Source: Monodelphis domestica
Lineage: Eukaryota; Chordata; Mammalia; Didelphimorphia; Didelphidae
DNA length: 64,000 bases
NCBI RefSeq assembly: GCF_027887165.1
Contig: NC_077230.1
Span: 34,547,351 to 34,611,350, forward strand
Direction: 5' to 3'
Below the pieces are notes generated by a model. That model was not told the origin of the DNA, ran no database searches, and saw only the letters and a program-made list of their open reading frames with translations. A program made the translations under genes and the position numbers. The stretch's first letter is position 1; each line of letters opens with the position of its first letter. Of the stretch, positions 10,651 through 21,785 are shown piece after piece.

Positions 10651-13600
10651 TTACGTTCGATGATACCACAGTGTGTTTGTCTCTGTGTACAATGTTCTCC
10701 TGGTTCTGCTCCTCTCGCTCTGCATCACTTCCTGGAGGTTGTTCCAGTCTCCATGGAACTTCTCCACTTTATTATTCCTTTTAGCGCAATAGTACTCCAT
10801 CACCAACATATACCACAGTTTGTTCAGCCATTCCCCAATTGATGGGCATCCCCTCATTTTCCAGTTTTGGGCCACCACAAAGAGCGCAGCTATGAATATT
10901 TTTGTACAAGTCTTTGTGTCCATTATCTCTTTGGGGTACAGACCCAGCAGTGCTATGGCTGGGTCAAAGGGTAGATATTCTTTTGTCGCCCTTTGGGCAT
11001 AGTTCCAAATTGCCCTCCAGAATGGTTGGATCAGTTCACAGCTCCACCAGCAATGAATTAATGTCCCTACTTTGCCACATCCCCTCCAGCATTCATTACT
11101 TTCCTTTGCTGTTATGTTAGCCAATCTGCTAGGTGTGAGGTGATACCTCAGAGTTGTTTTGATTTGCATCTCTCTGATTATAAGAGATGTAGAACACTTC
11201 TTCATGTGCTTGTTAATAGTTTTGATTTCTTTATCTGAGAACTGCCTATCCATTTCCCTTGCCCATTTATCAATTGGAGAATGGCTTGATTTTTTGTACA
11301 ATTGATTTAGCTCATTATAAATATGAGTAATTAAACCTTTGTCAGAGGTTTCTATGAAGATTTTTTCCCAATTTGTTGTTTCCCTTCTGATTTTAGTTAT
11401 ATTGGTTTTGTTTGTACAAAAGCTTTTTAGTTTGATGTAGTCAAAATTATTTATTTTACATTTTGTGATTCTTTCTATATCTTGCTTGGTTTTAAAGCCT
11501 TTCCCCTCCCAAAGGTCTGACATGTATACTATTCTGTGTTTACCCAATTTACTTATGGTTTCCTTCTTTATGTTTAAGTCACTCACCCATTTTGAATTTA
11601 TCTTGGTGTAGGGTGTGAGGTGTTGATCTATTCCTAGTCTCTCCCACACTGTCTTCCAATTTTCCCAGCAGTTTTTATCGAATTGTGGATTTTTGTCCCA
11701 AAAGCTGGGATCTTTGGGTTTATCGTATACTGTCTTGCTGAGGTCGTTTTCCCCCAGTCTATTCCACTGATCTTCCTTTCTGTTTCTTAGCCAGTACCAA
11801 ATTGTTTTGATGACTGCTGCTTTGTAATATAGTTTGAGGTCTGGGACTGCAAGGCCCCCATCATATGTGTTTTTTTTCATTATTTCCCTGGATATCCTTG
11901 ATCTTTTGTTCTTCCAAATGAACTTTGTTATGGTTTTTTCTAAATCAGTGAAGAAGTATTTTGGTAGTTCAATGGGTATGGCACTAAATAGATAAATAAG
12001 TTTGGGTAGGATGGTCATTTTTATTATATTGGCTCGTCCTATCCATGAGCAGTTAATGTTTTTCCAATTGTTCAAGTCTAGTTTTAGTTGTGTGGCGAGT
12101 GTTTTGTAGTTGTGTTCATATAGTTCCTGTGTTTGTCTTGGGAGATAGATTCGTAGGTATTTTATTTTGTCTAAGGTGATTTTGAATGGGATTTCTCTTT
12201 CTAGTTCTTGCTGCTGAGCTGTGTTGGAGATATATAGAAAAGCTGATGATTTATGTGGGTTTATTTTGTATCCTGCAAGTTTGCTAAAGTTGTTGATTAT
12301 TTCAATTAGCTTTTTGGTTGAATCTCTAGGATTCTTTAAGTAGACCATCATGTCATCCGCAAAGAGTGATAACTTGGTCTCCTCCTTGCCTATTCTGATG
12401 CCTTCAATTTCTTTATCTTCTCTAATTGCTACTGCTAGTGTTTCTAGTACAATGTCAAATAGTAGAGGTGATAATGGGCATCCTTGTTTCACTCCTGATC
12501 TTATTGGGAATGCATCTAGTTTATCCCCATTGCAGATGATATTAGCTGTTGGTTTTAGATATATACTGTTTATTATTTTTAGGAATGACCCTTCTATTCC
12601 TATGCTTTCTAGTGTTTTTAATAGGAATGGGTGTTGTATTTTATCAAAGGCTTTTTCTGCATCTATTGAGATAATCATGTGGTTCTTGCTAGTTTGCTTG
12701 TTGATGTGGTCGATTATGTGGATGGTTTTCCTAATGTTGAACCAGCCCTGCATCCCTGGTATGAATCCTACTTGATCATGGTGAATGATCCTTCTGATCA
12801 CTTGCTGGAGTCTTTTTGCTAGTATCCTATTTAAAATTTTTGCATCTTTATTCATTAGGGAGATTGGTCTATAGTTTTCTTTCTCTGTTTTTGACCTGCC
12901 TGGTTTTGGAATCAGTACCATGTTTGTGTCGTAAAAGGAGTTTGGTAGAACTCCCTCTTTGCTTATTATGTCAAATAGTTTGTATAGTATTGGGGTTAAC
13001 TGTTCTCTGAATGTTTGATAGAATTCACAGGTGAATCCATCAGGCCCTGGGGATTTTTTCTTAGGAAGTTCTTTGATGGCTTGATGGATTTCAATTTCTG
13101 ATATGGGATTATTTAAGAATTCTATTTCCTCTTCTGTTAGTCTAGGCAGTTTGTATTTTTGTATATATTCATCCATTTCTCCTAAATTGGTGTATTTATT
13201 GCCATATAATTGGGCAAAGTAATTTCTAATGATTGCCTTAATTTCCTCCTCATTGGAGGTGCTGTCCCCCTTTTCATCTTTAATGCTGTGAATTTGCTTT
13301 TCTTCCTTCCTTTTTTTAATTAGATTGACCAGTACTTTGTCTATTTTGTTTGTTTTTTCAAAGTACCAGCTTCTTGTCTTATTTATTAAATCAATAGTTC
13401 TATCACTTTCGATTTTATTAATTTCTCCCTTAATTTTTAGGATTTCTAATTTGGTTTTCTGCTGGGGGTTTTTAATTTGATCGCTTTCGAGTTTTTTCAA
13501 TTGCATTTCCAATTGATTGATCTCTGCTCTCCCTTGTTTGTTAATATGAGCTTTCAGGGATATGAATTTGCCTCTGATTACCGCTTTGGCTGCATCCCAA

Positions 13601-14457
13601 AAGGTTTGAAAGGATGTTTCGCCATTGTCATTTTCCTTGATGAAATTATTAATTGTTTCTATGATTTCTTCTTTAGCTAAACGGTTTTGGAGTATCATAT
13701 TGTTTAATTTCCAATTGGTTTTAGATTTGGTTTTCCATGTACCATTACTAATCATTATTTTTATTGCCTTGTGATCTGAGAAGGCTGCATTCATTATTTC
13801 TGCTTTTTTGCATTTGTGTGCTATGTTTCTGTGACCTAATGTATGGTCAATTTTTGTGAATGTGCCATGTGGTGCTGAGAAGAAGGTGTATTCCTTTTTA
13901 TCTCTATTTATTTTTCTCCATATGTCTATTAATTCTAATTTTTCTAAGATTTCATTCACTTCTTTTACCTCTTTCTTATTTATTTTTTGATTTGATTTAT
14001 CTAAATTTGATAATGGTTGGTTTAAGTCTCCCACTAGTATGGTTTTATTGTCTATTTCTTCCTTCAATTCTCCTAGTTTCTCCATTAGAAATTTGGGTGC
14101 TATATTATTTGGTGCATACATGTTGATTAATGATATTTCCTCATTGTCTAGAGTCCCTTTTAACAAAATATAATTACCTTCCCTATCCCTTTTGATCAGG
14201 TCTATTTTTGCATTGGCTTTATCAGATATCATGATTACCACTCCTGCCTTCTTTCTATCAGTTGAGGCCCAGAAGGTCTTACTCCATCCTTTAATTCTGA
14301 CCTTGTGGGTGTCAACCTGCCTCATGTGTGTTTCTTGAAGACAACATATGGTAGGGTTTTGGATTCTAATCCATTCAGCTATTCGTCTACGTTTTATGGG
14401 TGAGTTCATCCCATTCACGTTCAAAGTTATGATTGTCATTTGTGGACTCCCTGGCAT
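10651..14457 (-). CDS. L1 ORF2 protein: endonuclease-reverse transcriptase
   Basis: 1268 residues, close to the roughly 1275 of human L1 ORF2p. The N-terminal APE-like endonuclease shows TLNVNG (Asn13), CCLQETH (Glu42), GDLN, KIDHTLG and SDHKA, matching the catalytic Asn/Glu/Asp/Asp/His set. The RT domain has [20 protein letters not shown] and the catalytic FADD box. The C-terminal Cys motif CWRGC-x7-H-x4-C is at residues 1123-1140. The enzyme nicks target DNA at TTAAAA-like sites and primes reverse transcription from the nick, acting on its own mRNA in cis. No stop or frameshift interrupts it. The 3' end of a near-identical copy occurs at 51864-52064, so the subfamily has been active recently. 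Confidence 0.96.
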   Translation of the reverse strand: MPGSPQMTIITLNVNGMNSPIKRRRIAEWIRIQNPTICCLQETHMRQVDTHKVRIKGWSKTFWASTDRKKAGVVIMISDKANAKIDLIKRDREGNYILLKGTLDNEEISLINMYAPNNIAPKFLMEKLGELKEEIDNKTILVGDLNQPLSNLDKSNQKINKKEVKEVNEILEKLELIDIWRKINRDKKEYTFFSAPHGTFTKIDHTLGHRNIAHKCKKAEIMNAAFSDHKAIKIMISNGTWKTKSKTNWKLNNMILQNRLAKEEIIETINNFIKENDNGETSFQTFWDAAKAVIRGKFISLKAHINKQGRAEINQLEMQLKKLESDQIKNPQQKTKLEILKIKGEINKIESDRTIDLINKTRSWYFEKTNKIDKVLVNLIKKRKEEKQIHSIKDEKGDSTSNEEEIKAIIRNYFAQLYGNKYTNLGEMDEYIQKYKLPRLTEEEIEFLNNPISEIEIHQAIKELPKKKSPGPDGFTCEFYQTFREQLTPILYKLFDIISKEGVLPNSFYDTNMVLIPKPGRSKTEKENYRPISLMNKDAKILNRILAKRLQQVIRRIIHHDQVGFIPGMQGWFNIRKTIHIIDHINKQTSKNHMIISIDAEKAFDKIQHPFLLKTLESIGIEGSFLKIINSIYLKPTANIICNGDKLDAFPIRSGVKQGCPLSPLLFDIVLETLAVAIREDKEIEGIRIGKEETKLSLFADDMMVYLKNPRDSTKKLIEIINNFSKLAGYKINPHKSSAFLYISNTAQQQELEREIPFKITLDKIKYLRIYLPRQTQELYEHNYKTLATQLKLDLNNWKNINCSWIGRANIIKMTILPKLIYLFSAIPIELPKYFFTDLEKTITKFIWKNKRSRISREIMKKNTYDGGLAVPDLKLYYKAAVIKTIWYWLRNRKEDQWNRLGENDLSKTVYDKPKDPSFWDKNPQFDKNCWENWKTVWERLGIDQHLTPYTKINSKWVSDLNIKKETISKLGKHRIVYMSDLWEGKGFKTKQDIERITKCKINNFDYIKLKSFCTNKTNITKIRRETTNWEKIFIETSDKGLITHIYNELNQLYKKSSHSPIDKWAREMDRQFSDKEIKTINKHMKKCSTSLIIREMQIKTTLRYHLTPSRLANITAKESNECWRGCGKVGTLIHCWWSCELIQPFWRAIWNYAQRATKEYLPFDPAIALLGLYPKEIMDTKTCTKIFIAALFVVAQNWKMRGCPSIGEWLNKLWYMLVMEYYCAKRNNKVEKFHGDWNNLQEVMQSERSRTRRTLYTETNTLWYHRT

Positions 14458-14989
14458 TTTGATTGCCTTCCCTAATTCTAACCTTTTCTTCTTTGGCTCT
14501 ACCTTTTAGTCCAGTGATTTACTTTGAATCAGTCCCCCTTGTCCCCTCCCTTGATGTTTCCCTTTTTAGTCCCTCCCTTTTTGTTCCCTCCCCCTCCCCC
14601 CTCTCTTTCCCTCCCTTTTTGTTCTCCCTCTCCCCCTCCCCCCCTTGGTTTTCCCTTCTCCTTACCCTTGTTGGGTAAGATAGAATTCAAGATCCCAATG
14701 GATCTGGATGTTTTTCCCTCTCCGAGTTGATTTCCCTGAGATTGAGGTTTAAGTAAACCCCCCCCCCCTCTCTTCCTCTCCTTCTTATAGGAGTTTTCTT
14801 CCCCTCCCCTTCCCCTGTGAATCTTTGTGTGAGAACCATTATTCTATTTGGTCTTTCTTTACCCCCTATTTATACATTACATTTTCCCCACATATTAGTA
14901 TACATAGATTGATATAAATGTAGTCCTTATAGAAGAGAGTTTGAGTAAAAGAAGATAACATTTTTCCCCTTTCCTTAATATTTACCTTT
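14458..14989 (-). other. L1 inter-ORF spacer
   Basis: 532 bp separate the ORF1 stop from the ORF2 start. On the + strand the spacer is strongly pyrimidine-rich (14565-14820, runs of ccctcc and ctccctctcccc), so the transcript is purine-rich there. Human and mouse L1 have only some tens of bases here. Frames in the pyrimidine tract are compositional shadows. Confidence 0.8.
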
Positions 14990-15913
14990 TCAGGTATTCC
15001 TTGCTCTTTGATTTTCGGTATCAAACTTTCCACAGAGCTCTGGTCTTTTCTTTGCAAAAAGTTGGAAGTCTTCTATTTTGTTGAATGCCCATACTTTCCC
15101 TTGGAAGTATATAGTCAGTTTTGCTGGGTAGCTGATTCTTGGTTGGAGACCCAGCTCTCTTGCCTTTCTGAAGATCATGTTCCATGCCTTACGATCATTC
15201 AGCGTAGAACTTGCAAGGTCTTGTGTGATCCTGATTGGCATTCCTTTATATCTAAATTGTCTTTTTCTGGCTTCCTGTAGGATTTTTTCTTTTGTTTGAT
15301 AGCTTTGGAATTTGGCAATTACATTCCTGGGAGTTGTCTTTTGGGGGTTTAGTGTAGAAGGTGTTCTGTGAGCTCTGTCAGTGGCTGTATTGCCCCCTTG
15401 TTCTAGAATCTCTGGGCAATTTTCTTTGATTATATCTTGTATCACCATGTCCAGTTTGGTGTTTATTTCTGGCTTTTCTGGGAGTCCAATTATTCTTAAA
15501 TTTTCTCTTCTCCCCCTGTTTTCCAGATCTATCACCTTGTCGGTGAGATATTTTATGTTCTCTTCTAATTTCTTGGTGTTTTGGCTTTGCTTTATTAGTT
15601 CTTGCTTTAAAGCCTGGTTTTCTTTTACAGTTTGGTCAAACTGGTTTTGTAGATGCGTGAATTTCTTTTGCATCATTTCCCACTTTTCCTCCCAGAGGGC
15701 TTCCATCTTTTTGGTCCTTTCTGATTCAAATTCTTCATGGGTTTGTGGAGAGTTTCTATTTCCTTTGGAAGATTTTGGAGAATTTTCTTGTATATTTTCT
15801 TCTATCTGCTCTGTATTTTGTATTTTGGCTCCATAGAATGTGTCCAGAGTCGCCCCTTTCTTCTTATTTTTCTTGGTATTTTGGGGCTTCTGTGGTTCTG
15901 TGGAGTTTGCCAT
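14990..15913 (-). CDS. L1 ORF1 protein: RNA-binding chaperone
   Basis: 307 residues. The N-terminus is basic and polar (residues 1-50). A heptad-rich coiled coil for trimerisation covers about residues 60-130. The RRM begins near RRENLRIIGLPE (about 137), and the C-terminal domain includes YFQGKVWAF. ORF1p coats L1 RNA and is required for retrotransposition. Length and domain order match mammalian ORF1p. It is intact and upstream of ORF2 in the same element, and the start ATG lies right after the GC-rich 5' UTR. Confidence 0.95.
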   Translation of the reverse strand: MANSTEPQKPQNTKKNKKKGATLDTFYGAKIQNTEQIEENIQENSPKSSKGNRNSPQTHEEFESERTKKMEALWEEKWEMMQKKFTHLQNQFDQTVKENQALKQELIKQSQNTKKLEENIKYLTDKVIDLENRGRRENLRIIGLPEKPEINTKLDMVIQDIIKENCPEILEQGGNTATDRAHRTPSTLNPQKTTPRNVIAKFQSYQTKEKILQEARKRQFRYKGMPIRITQDLASSTLNDRKAWNMIFRKARELGLQPRISYPAKLTIYFQGKVWAFNKIEDFQLFAKKRPELCGKFDTENQRARNT

Positions 15914-16674
15914 TTCTGAATGTGGAGGATTAGTTTTTCTTGCCTCTGTCTGGTGTTCAGAGGCAGTCCTGGGCAGATGGTTCTATGAGCTTTCCCTGGG
16001 TTAAACTGAATATGCCTCACTGGAACTGGAATGGAAGGGTCGGACCACGAGGCCACACTCTTCCCCCTGGCTCGATTTCCGGAAGTTGCCTTCAGAATCC
16101 CTGGCCGTGAGGCTGTTTCGTCGGCCTGCGGGGGGATGGGCTGCAGCTTCCCCAAGCTCCGAGAGCACAGACTTTCACTGAGACTTGGATAGCAGGATCC
16201 AGCCCGTGAGGCTGTCTTGCCCGCCCTGAGGGTTGCTGTTGTTTTGACCAGCTCTCTGTGGCGGAGGCCCCAGGCAGTAACTTTCACCCGGACCGACCGG
16301 CTCTTTGACCGACTGGCTCTTTGCAGCGGAAGCCCCAGGCAGTAACTTTCACCCGGACTGGGACTTGGGTAGAAGACCCTGAGGGTTGTTGTTCCTCAGA
16401 CCCTGCTCTCTGAGCCCGGCGCGGCTGCCGCTTCCGGGAGCCTTGGACTCTGCGCTCCTACCCCTGAGGTCCGAGGGATCTCGGGTTCTGGCTTTTAAGG
16501 GGAGCCGTACCTTTTGAACCGGGTCCATTTCCAGGAGGAGGGTTCCCAGGGTCTGTGCTGTTGATCGTTTTGAATTTCGGCGCCTTAGGAGCTTCTAGTT
16601 TGAGATCGGTCGGGAAGGGTTTTCCGGAGATCTGAACTTCAGCTTTCTCTAAGCCTCCATCTTAACCGGAAGTC
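15914..16674 (-). promoter_or_regulatory. L1 5' UTR and internal promoter region
   Basis: GC-rich leader upstream of ORF1 with CpGs (accgaccggctctttgaccg, cccggcgcggctgcc), unlike the AT-rich surroundings. A 64-bp period is visible: ccccaggcagtaactttcac occurs at about 16268 and again near 16332, a small tandem repeat. Full-length L1s carry their promoter here. The exact initiation site is not determinable by eye. Confidence 0.7.
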
Positions 16675-16833
16675 GCCCACATAATTGTTAATGGACATCC
16701 CAATACTAGATCAACAGTTTTTGTCACTATTAAGGCTGTAGCAGCTACTCCTCTAAGACATGGTGGTGCTCCTGCTGCTACTGGGTCCAATTGAGCAGAA
16801 TAATAAGTGTCATAAATTGAGCAGAATAATAAT
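16675..16833. other. Unidentified patch between two L1 copies
   Basis: About 160 bp that match neither L1. It contains an open + strand frame of some 39 codons (16676-16792) including VNGHPNTRSTVFV and TPLRHGGAPAATG, ending in a stop. It has protein-like composition but I cannot name a family. It is followed by an imperfect direct duplication of ttgagcagaataataa at about 16790 and 16817. It may be a scrap of a processed pseudogene or filler DNA at a rearrangement junction. Confidence 0.4.
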
Positions 16834-17928
16834 GTGTCATAAAAGGAGTTTGGTAGAACTCCCTTTTTGCTTATTATGTTGAATAGTTGTATAGTATTGG
16901 GATTAACTGTTCTCTGAATGTTTGATAGAATTCACTGGTGAATCCATCTGGCCCTGGGAATTTTTTCTTAGGAAGTTCTTTGATGGCCTGTTGGATTTCA
17001 TTTTCAAATATGGGATTATTTAAGAATTCTATTTCTTCTTCTGTTAGTCTAGGCAGTTTGTATTTTTGTATGTATTCATCCATGTCACCTAGATTGGTGT
17101 ATTTATTGCCATATAATTGGGCAAAGTAATTTTTAATGATTGCTTTAATTTCCTCCTCTTTGGAGATGATGTCCCCTTTTTCATCTTTGATGCTATTAAT
17201 TTGCTTTTCTTCTTTCCTTTTTTTATTAGAGCCTCCCCCCCCCCCCCGCACCATCTCTCTCTGTTTCTCTGCTGTCTGGGTGCCCCCACAACTGGGTCAG
17301 GTTGTTTTCAGGATGCAGCCTTCAGTACAGCCGGCCCTGAGGTCCTTTTGCTGGCCCTGAGGGTTACTGTTGTCTCAGAAGAGCCTGCACTCTGAGAGGG
17401 GCTGGGCCGTGGCTTCCCGGAGCTCTGAGGGCTCCTGATAGGATTAACCTCAGCTGGTTGGACTGAGTATGCCCTGAAGCAGGCACCTTCCATGAGACTC
17501 AGATGGAAGGATCCAGCCAGTGGGCTACAGGATTCCCCCGTCTCTCTCTGTTTCCCTGCTGTCTGTGTTGGGTGCTCCAGCGACTGAGTCAGGTTGTTTC
17601 AGGATGCAGCCTTCAGAATAGCCGACCCTGAGGTCCTTTTGCAAGCTCTTAGGTTCCCGCTACTGCTTTGGACTCAGCTCTCTGGTTTGGGGGGGATGGG
17701 TCCTGGGACCTTCCTTCTGCCTACCCCTTAGGTCCGTATGATCTTGGGTTCTGGCTTTTGGGGGGCCATACCTTTTGATCCAGGTCCAGGAGGAGGGTTC
17801 CTGGGGTCTATGCTGTTGTTCGTTTTGAATTTGGGTGCCCTAGAAGCATATAGTTTGAGATTGGTAAGGAAGGGTTTCCAGAGATCTGAACTTTAGCTTT
17901 CTCTAAGCCGCCATCTTGATCGGAAGTC
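16834..17928 (-). mobile_element. Second L1, internally deleted, with 5' UTR repeats
   Basis: Positions 16834-17229 match intact ORF2 at about 12930-13325 (the [12 protein letters not shown] region). At a poly-C run (17233-17248) the sequence jumps to a GC-rich 5' UTR that ends cgccatcttgatcggaagt at the L1 5' terminus. ORF1 and the ORF2 N-terminus are missing. Two similar segments in the leader (17253-17360 and 17540-17648, with tctctctgtttc, actgggtcagg and gatgcagccttcag) look like monomer-type repeats. The left edge abuts the unidentified patch. Confidence 0.85.
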
Positions 17929-18575
17929 CCGGAACTTTCTTTTAAAATAATAAGTGGCATTTACTCAAATGAATAGCAAATATTATGTGTACTGAGGATG
18001 TTAAGAAGCCTTTGCAATAAGATCATGGATGAATCAAGGATACCCATTCATAATACTGTTATTTCTTCTAGAAATGTTAGATACAAATAGAATAAAAGGA
18101 AAAGAAATTGAAGGAATTAGATTTTGCAATGAGGAAGAAAGCTATCACTGGTTGCAGATATAATGATATGTATAGAGAGCCTCAAAGAATCAACTAAACA
18201 AGTAGAAATTAACAACTTTAGCCAAATTGTAGGATATGAATCTTAAATAAACACAAATAAAGCATTGAGAGTGAAATCTCATTTAAAATAAATGAAGGCT
18301 AATATAAAACACTTGGAAGTCTACCTGCCAAGGCAAATCCAGGTTGGATAGATGGATGGATCCTGGATGGATGGATGAATATATAGATAGATAAACAAAA
18401 TTACAAAACACTTGGCACAAATAAAGGAAGAAATAAACAACTGGACAAATATTAATTGCTCATGAGAAGGTTGAGACAATATCCTAAAAATGACAATTTT
18501 ATCCCAATTAAATACTTATTCATTTTTATAACCATCAAACTGCTAACAAAAATATTTTATATAGCCAGAAATAGT

Positions 18576-18577
18576 AA

Positions 18578-18609
<32 letters not shown>

Positions 18610-18618
18610 ATATATATT

Positions 18619-18650
<32 letters not shown>
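18576..18650. repeat. (TA)n followed by (CA)n microsatellite
   Basis: A compound dinucleotide repeat inside old L1 sequence. The TA part is interrupted by tatttata, then about 17 CA units follow. It is probably length-variable. Confidence 0.9.
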
Positions 18651-18652
<2 letters not shown>

Positions 18653-18794
18653 TATAATTAACATCCATCTAGAAGAACTAAAAGCCAAAAATACCAAGGA
18701 AATTTTTTTAAAAAATGGAAGATGACCTGATCTCAGTTGTATAATAAAATACTGATCATCTATATTCTACTGTTGAAGAAAGAGTAGGGGAGTG

Positions 18795-19796
18795 CCACAG
18801 GCAAGGTCCAGCCTCACTTGAGACTCCAGGGGTTCTTGACAGGTGGTAAAGATCATTCAAGAAAATGACAAACAGAAGACAGCTGTATATTTATGGCCAT
18901 GGGTATGCTTTGCATCTGATAGCTGCTCTGCCATCCCCAGGCTTGGTGTTTATTTTTATGTCCATTTTCTTGGAACGCAGGTACATTACCTATCACATAT
19001 GTCTAAATAGAGATAATTGAAAAAGTAATACATCAACTTTTAACAAATCACTTGATTAGCATTCTCTATTCTTATATTGTGTTACAGATTCTTGACAGCA
19101 TAAGGGTTTCACACAAGATAGATGATTTTGTCACAGGTGGCTTAATTTTCTCATTACCCTGTGAGGAGTTTTGAGCTCACAATCAAGAAAATTACTTATT
19201 ATTTTTAGTAAAAGGGAATAATTAATCAGAAATTCCTAAAGACAATTCAACAATCATACTATTGAGGTTGAGAGGTACTGGGAACACAATTCATACTTAA
19301 TATTAGATTGATCATTTTTCAGGATTTACTAGGGAGTTTCTCAAGGGGAAGAATCAAGTCACTGAGGCATGATGAAATTTGGTGTACCTATACGTTTTGT
19401 ATGGGCCTTTATGATTGATTTGAATGCTGGTTTCATGAGAATATGTTTCTGTAAATGGGAAAGTTCTGGGCTTGACTTGTAGCTATGGTTTTGCTGGGAA
19501 TTATGTACCTGAGTAAAAGTTAACCCATGATAGTCTTTTGGGATCGGGTTTGAGGGTCTGATTTTTTGGTGATGTTTTAGAGAATTAGGATACTAGTATT
19601 TTTTGCTCTTGCATTATTCCTTCTGAGACTAGGGGGAATAATAATCATGTCAATTCCTTAGGTAAGGGATGTTAATGAGAGAGGTTATGCAAAGGGGATA
19701 GAGTGGGCAGTCACATCTTGCCAAGGGCCACTTTGTAGCCTCCTTAGCTACTACAAGTGACTTTGTCACGATATCATGGCCTGATGGTTCCCAGCA
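18795..19796 (-). mobile_element. Probable solo LTR inserted in the old L1
   Basis: About 1 kb separates two adjacent L1 positions. The right-unit copy continues directly from gaagaaagagtag to gtggaatagagtagg at 60819-60850. The inserted segment begins tgccacagg and ends cccagca (TG...CA). On the minus strand it has an AATAAA about 150 bp before its end (+ strand tgtttattttta near 18945). It is old and of unresolved family. It is absent from the right unit, so it was inserted after the duplication. Confidence 0.5.
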
Positions 19797-20667
19797 GTGG
19801 AACAGTGGAATAGATTAGGTATGCCATACACAGAGTAGGAAATGACTTTATTAATCTCATGTTTCACAAAAGCAAAAACCCAAGCATTGGGGACAAGAAC
19901 TCATTGGAACAAAAACTGTTGGAAGCAATGGAAAGCATTTTGGCAGAAACTAGATGTAGATCAATACCTTATATCCATATACCAAGATAAAGTCAAAATG
20001 GGCACATGCTTTTATACATAAAGATTTATGTCATAATCAAATTAGGGGAGCTGGAATCGAATATCTGTCAAATCTATGGATTAATGAATAAATTATTACC
20101 AAACATTACAGGAAATAAAATGGATCCTTTTGATTACCTTTAAAAGTTTTCACACAAACAAGATGGAGATAGCCAAGATTAGAAGGAAAGCAAAAAACTG
20201 GGAAAAACTTTTTTATAACTTTCTCTGATAAAGGCCTCATTTCTCAAAAATAAAGAAAACTTAATCAACAGTATAAGATTAAGTCTTATAAGTATACTTA
20301 TAAGTATGTCATTCTCAAGTTACTAGTTTTCAAGAATAACTAGTTTTCAGAAAAATAAATCAAAACTGTCTATAGCCACATAAAAATTCACTAAATTCTT
20401 ATGAAGAATATAAATTTAAACATCTCTGACTTACCCCCGCACACCTTTCATATTGTCTAATGTGACAGGAAAATAAAATAAGAACTGTTGTAGGTGATGT
20501 GGGAAAATTGGGACACTAATGTATTGGTGGTGGTGTGAACCAATCCAACCATTGAACTCATTCAATTGTGGAATGGTTGAACAAGTTGTGGAATAGATTG
20601 TCACAATGTCATGTTATTGTGCTACATGTAACAAATGACAATCAGGATGCTTTCAGAAAAACCTGAA

Positions 20668-20870
20668 ATGGGGGCAGCTGGGTGGCTCAGTGGATTGAGA
20701 GTTAGGCTCAGAGATGGGAGATCCTGGGTTCAGATTTGGTCTCAGATACTTCCTAACTGTGTGACCCTGGACAAGTCACTTAACTCCCATTGCCTAGCCC
20801 TTCTGCCTTAGAACCAATACCCAATATTAATTTCAAGATGGAAGGTGAGAGTTTAGTAAAAAAAAAATGG
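20668..20870 (+). mobile_element. Marsupial SINE, older variant
   Basis: The ggggcagctgggtggctcag head, aagtcacttaactcccattg core, gatggaaggtgaga tail and an A-rich end. More diverged than the copies at 3136 and 22610. It starts right at the left border of the 1.1-kb insertion described at 20871-21785. Confidence 0.9.
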
Positions 20871-21785
20871 AAAAGAAAAGAAAAGAAAAAAAACTCAAAG
20901 GAGGAAGAACTTGGAAGTAATTGTCCTTGGATGGAAAGGAATCATACTGTTAAAAAATAAAGGTTAAAAAATCCCAACCTAAATATTTCTTAAGAATCCA
21001 TCATGATACTTCCAACCCTGGGGCATATTCATCTGCCTTTGGTAACGCTGTTATTCTTACCAGGGATATACCCATTATTTTCTCTGCCTTATTAAATTCT
21101 GTCATGGGTCATGTAGTATCATAGAAAGAGTATTTGTGATGAAGGTTCAAATCTATCCACCAACACTCAGAGGACTCATGGCTTTAGAGCTGGCAGGAAC
21201 CTTAGAAGTCCTCTTGTTCAATACTCTTCGCAGATGAGGGTAGACTAGAGGACAGATGAAGCCTAGAGAGATTAAGTAACTTGGCTAATGTAAGAAAGGT
21301 AGCATGTAAAAAGCTGGGATTTGAACCCAGGTACTCAGCTCTATTCAGGAGCATTTTGCATTATAACATATTGTCTCATTTTTTACCTGCTATTTCACTC
21401 CAGGCAGTTAACAACCACTCAATAAGAATTTAATAAATGTTTATTATGTACTAAGTGCAAGAGAAATCATTTAATCTTTATGATCCTGATTCTTAATTGG
21501 TCAAATAACGATAACATTAAAAAATTCTCTACTTCATTGGCTTGTAACAAGTGACATTCTTGGAAATATTTTTATTGTTTTCTTTGTTAATGGTATACAT
21601 TCTCATTTGATATAACTTGCATTTCCATAATGGTGGACTTCTTGCAACCATAGAGATGACCAGATACAGTCCATGGCACCCTTCTGTTTTTTTGTTTTGT
21701 TTTGTTTTGTTTTAACCTCCTTTGGTTTCTTTACTTCTCATATGGCTGTAATAAAGGTTTTATAAATGCTTTAAAAAAAGAAAAA
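20871..21785 (+). mobile_element. Retrocopy-like segment with poly(A) signal and tail
   Basis: Unique sequence ending gtaataaaggttttataaatg, then about 10 bp and an A-rich tail (21771-21790): a canonical AATAAA near a tail. Together with the SINE at 20668 it is flanked by aaaaacctga (20657-20666) and aaaaacatga (21786-21795). The right-unit L1 runs straight through this site (aaaaaacctggaagactt near 61811). I infer a retroposed RNA 3' end carrying a SINE and a MIR, source unknown. No protein is recognised in it. Confidence 0.5.
21180..21370 (+). mobile_element. MIR/MON-type CORE-SINE fossil
   Basis: gagctggcaggaaccttag, cgcagatgagggtaga, agattaagtaacttggct and gctgggatttgaacccaggt follow the MIR-like order (cf. 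gatgaggaaactgagg, taagtaacttgccc, ggatttgaaccc). Well diverged. Part of the retrocopy-like insert. Confidence 0.7.

Larger units (their letters stand above)
10300..16674 (-). mobile_element. Full-length L1 with both ORFs intact
   Basis: Complete L1 read on the minus strand. The 5' end acttccggttaagatggagg lies at 16674, followed by a GC-rich 5' UTR of about 760 bp, ORF1 (15913-14990), a 532-bp pyrimidine-strand inter-ORF region, ORF2 (14457-10651), a 3' UTR of about 350 bp and an A-tail (poly-T at 10300-10311). Both ORFs are open and of normal length, so the copy looks recent and potentially competent. I could not find a convincing target duplication: the flanks are ttattcac on the left and cccacataattg on the right. 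This suggests an insertion-associated deletion or later recombination at one end. It lies in the intron position where gene copy 1 loses homology to the right-hand unit. Confidence 0.95.

Noticed and set aside
10820-15933. Numerous + strand open frames opposite the L1 ORFs
   Set aside because: They are compositional shadows of the minus-strand ORF1, ORF2 and the pyrimidine-rich spacer; none has family resemblance or splice context.
18456-18725. 89-codon frame over the TA/CA microsatellite
   Set aside because: Reading frame through dinucleotide repeats inside old L1 sequence; no coding signal.
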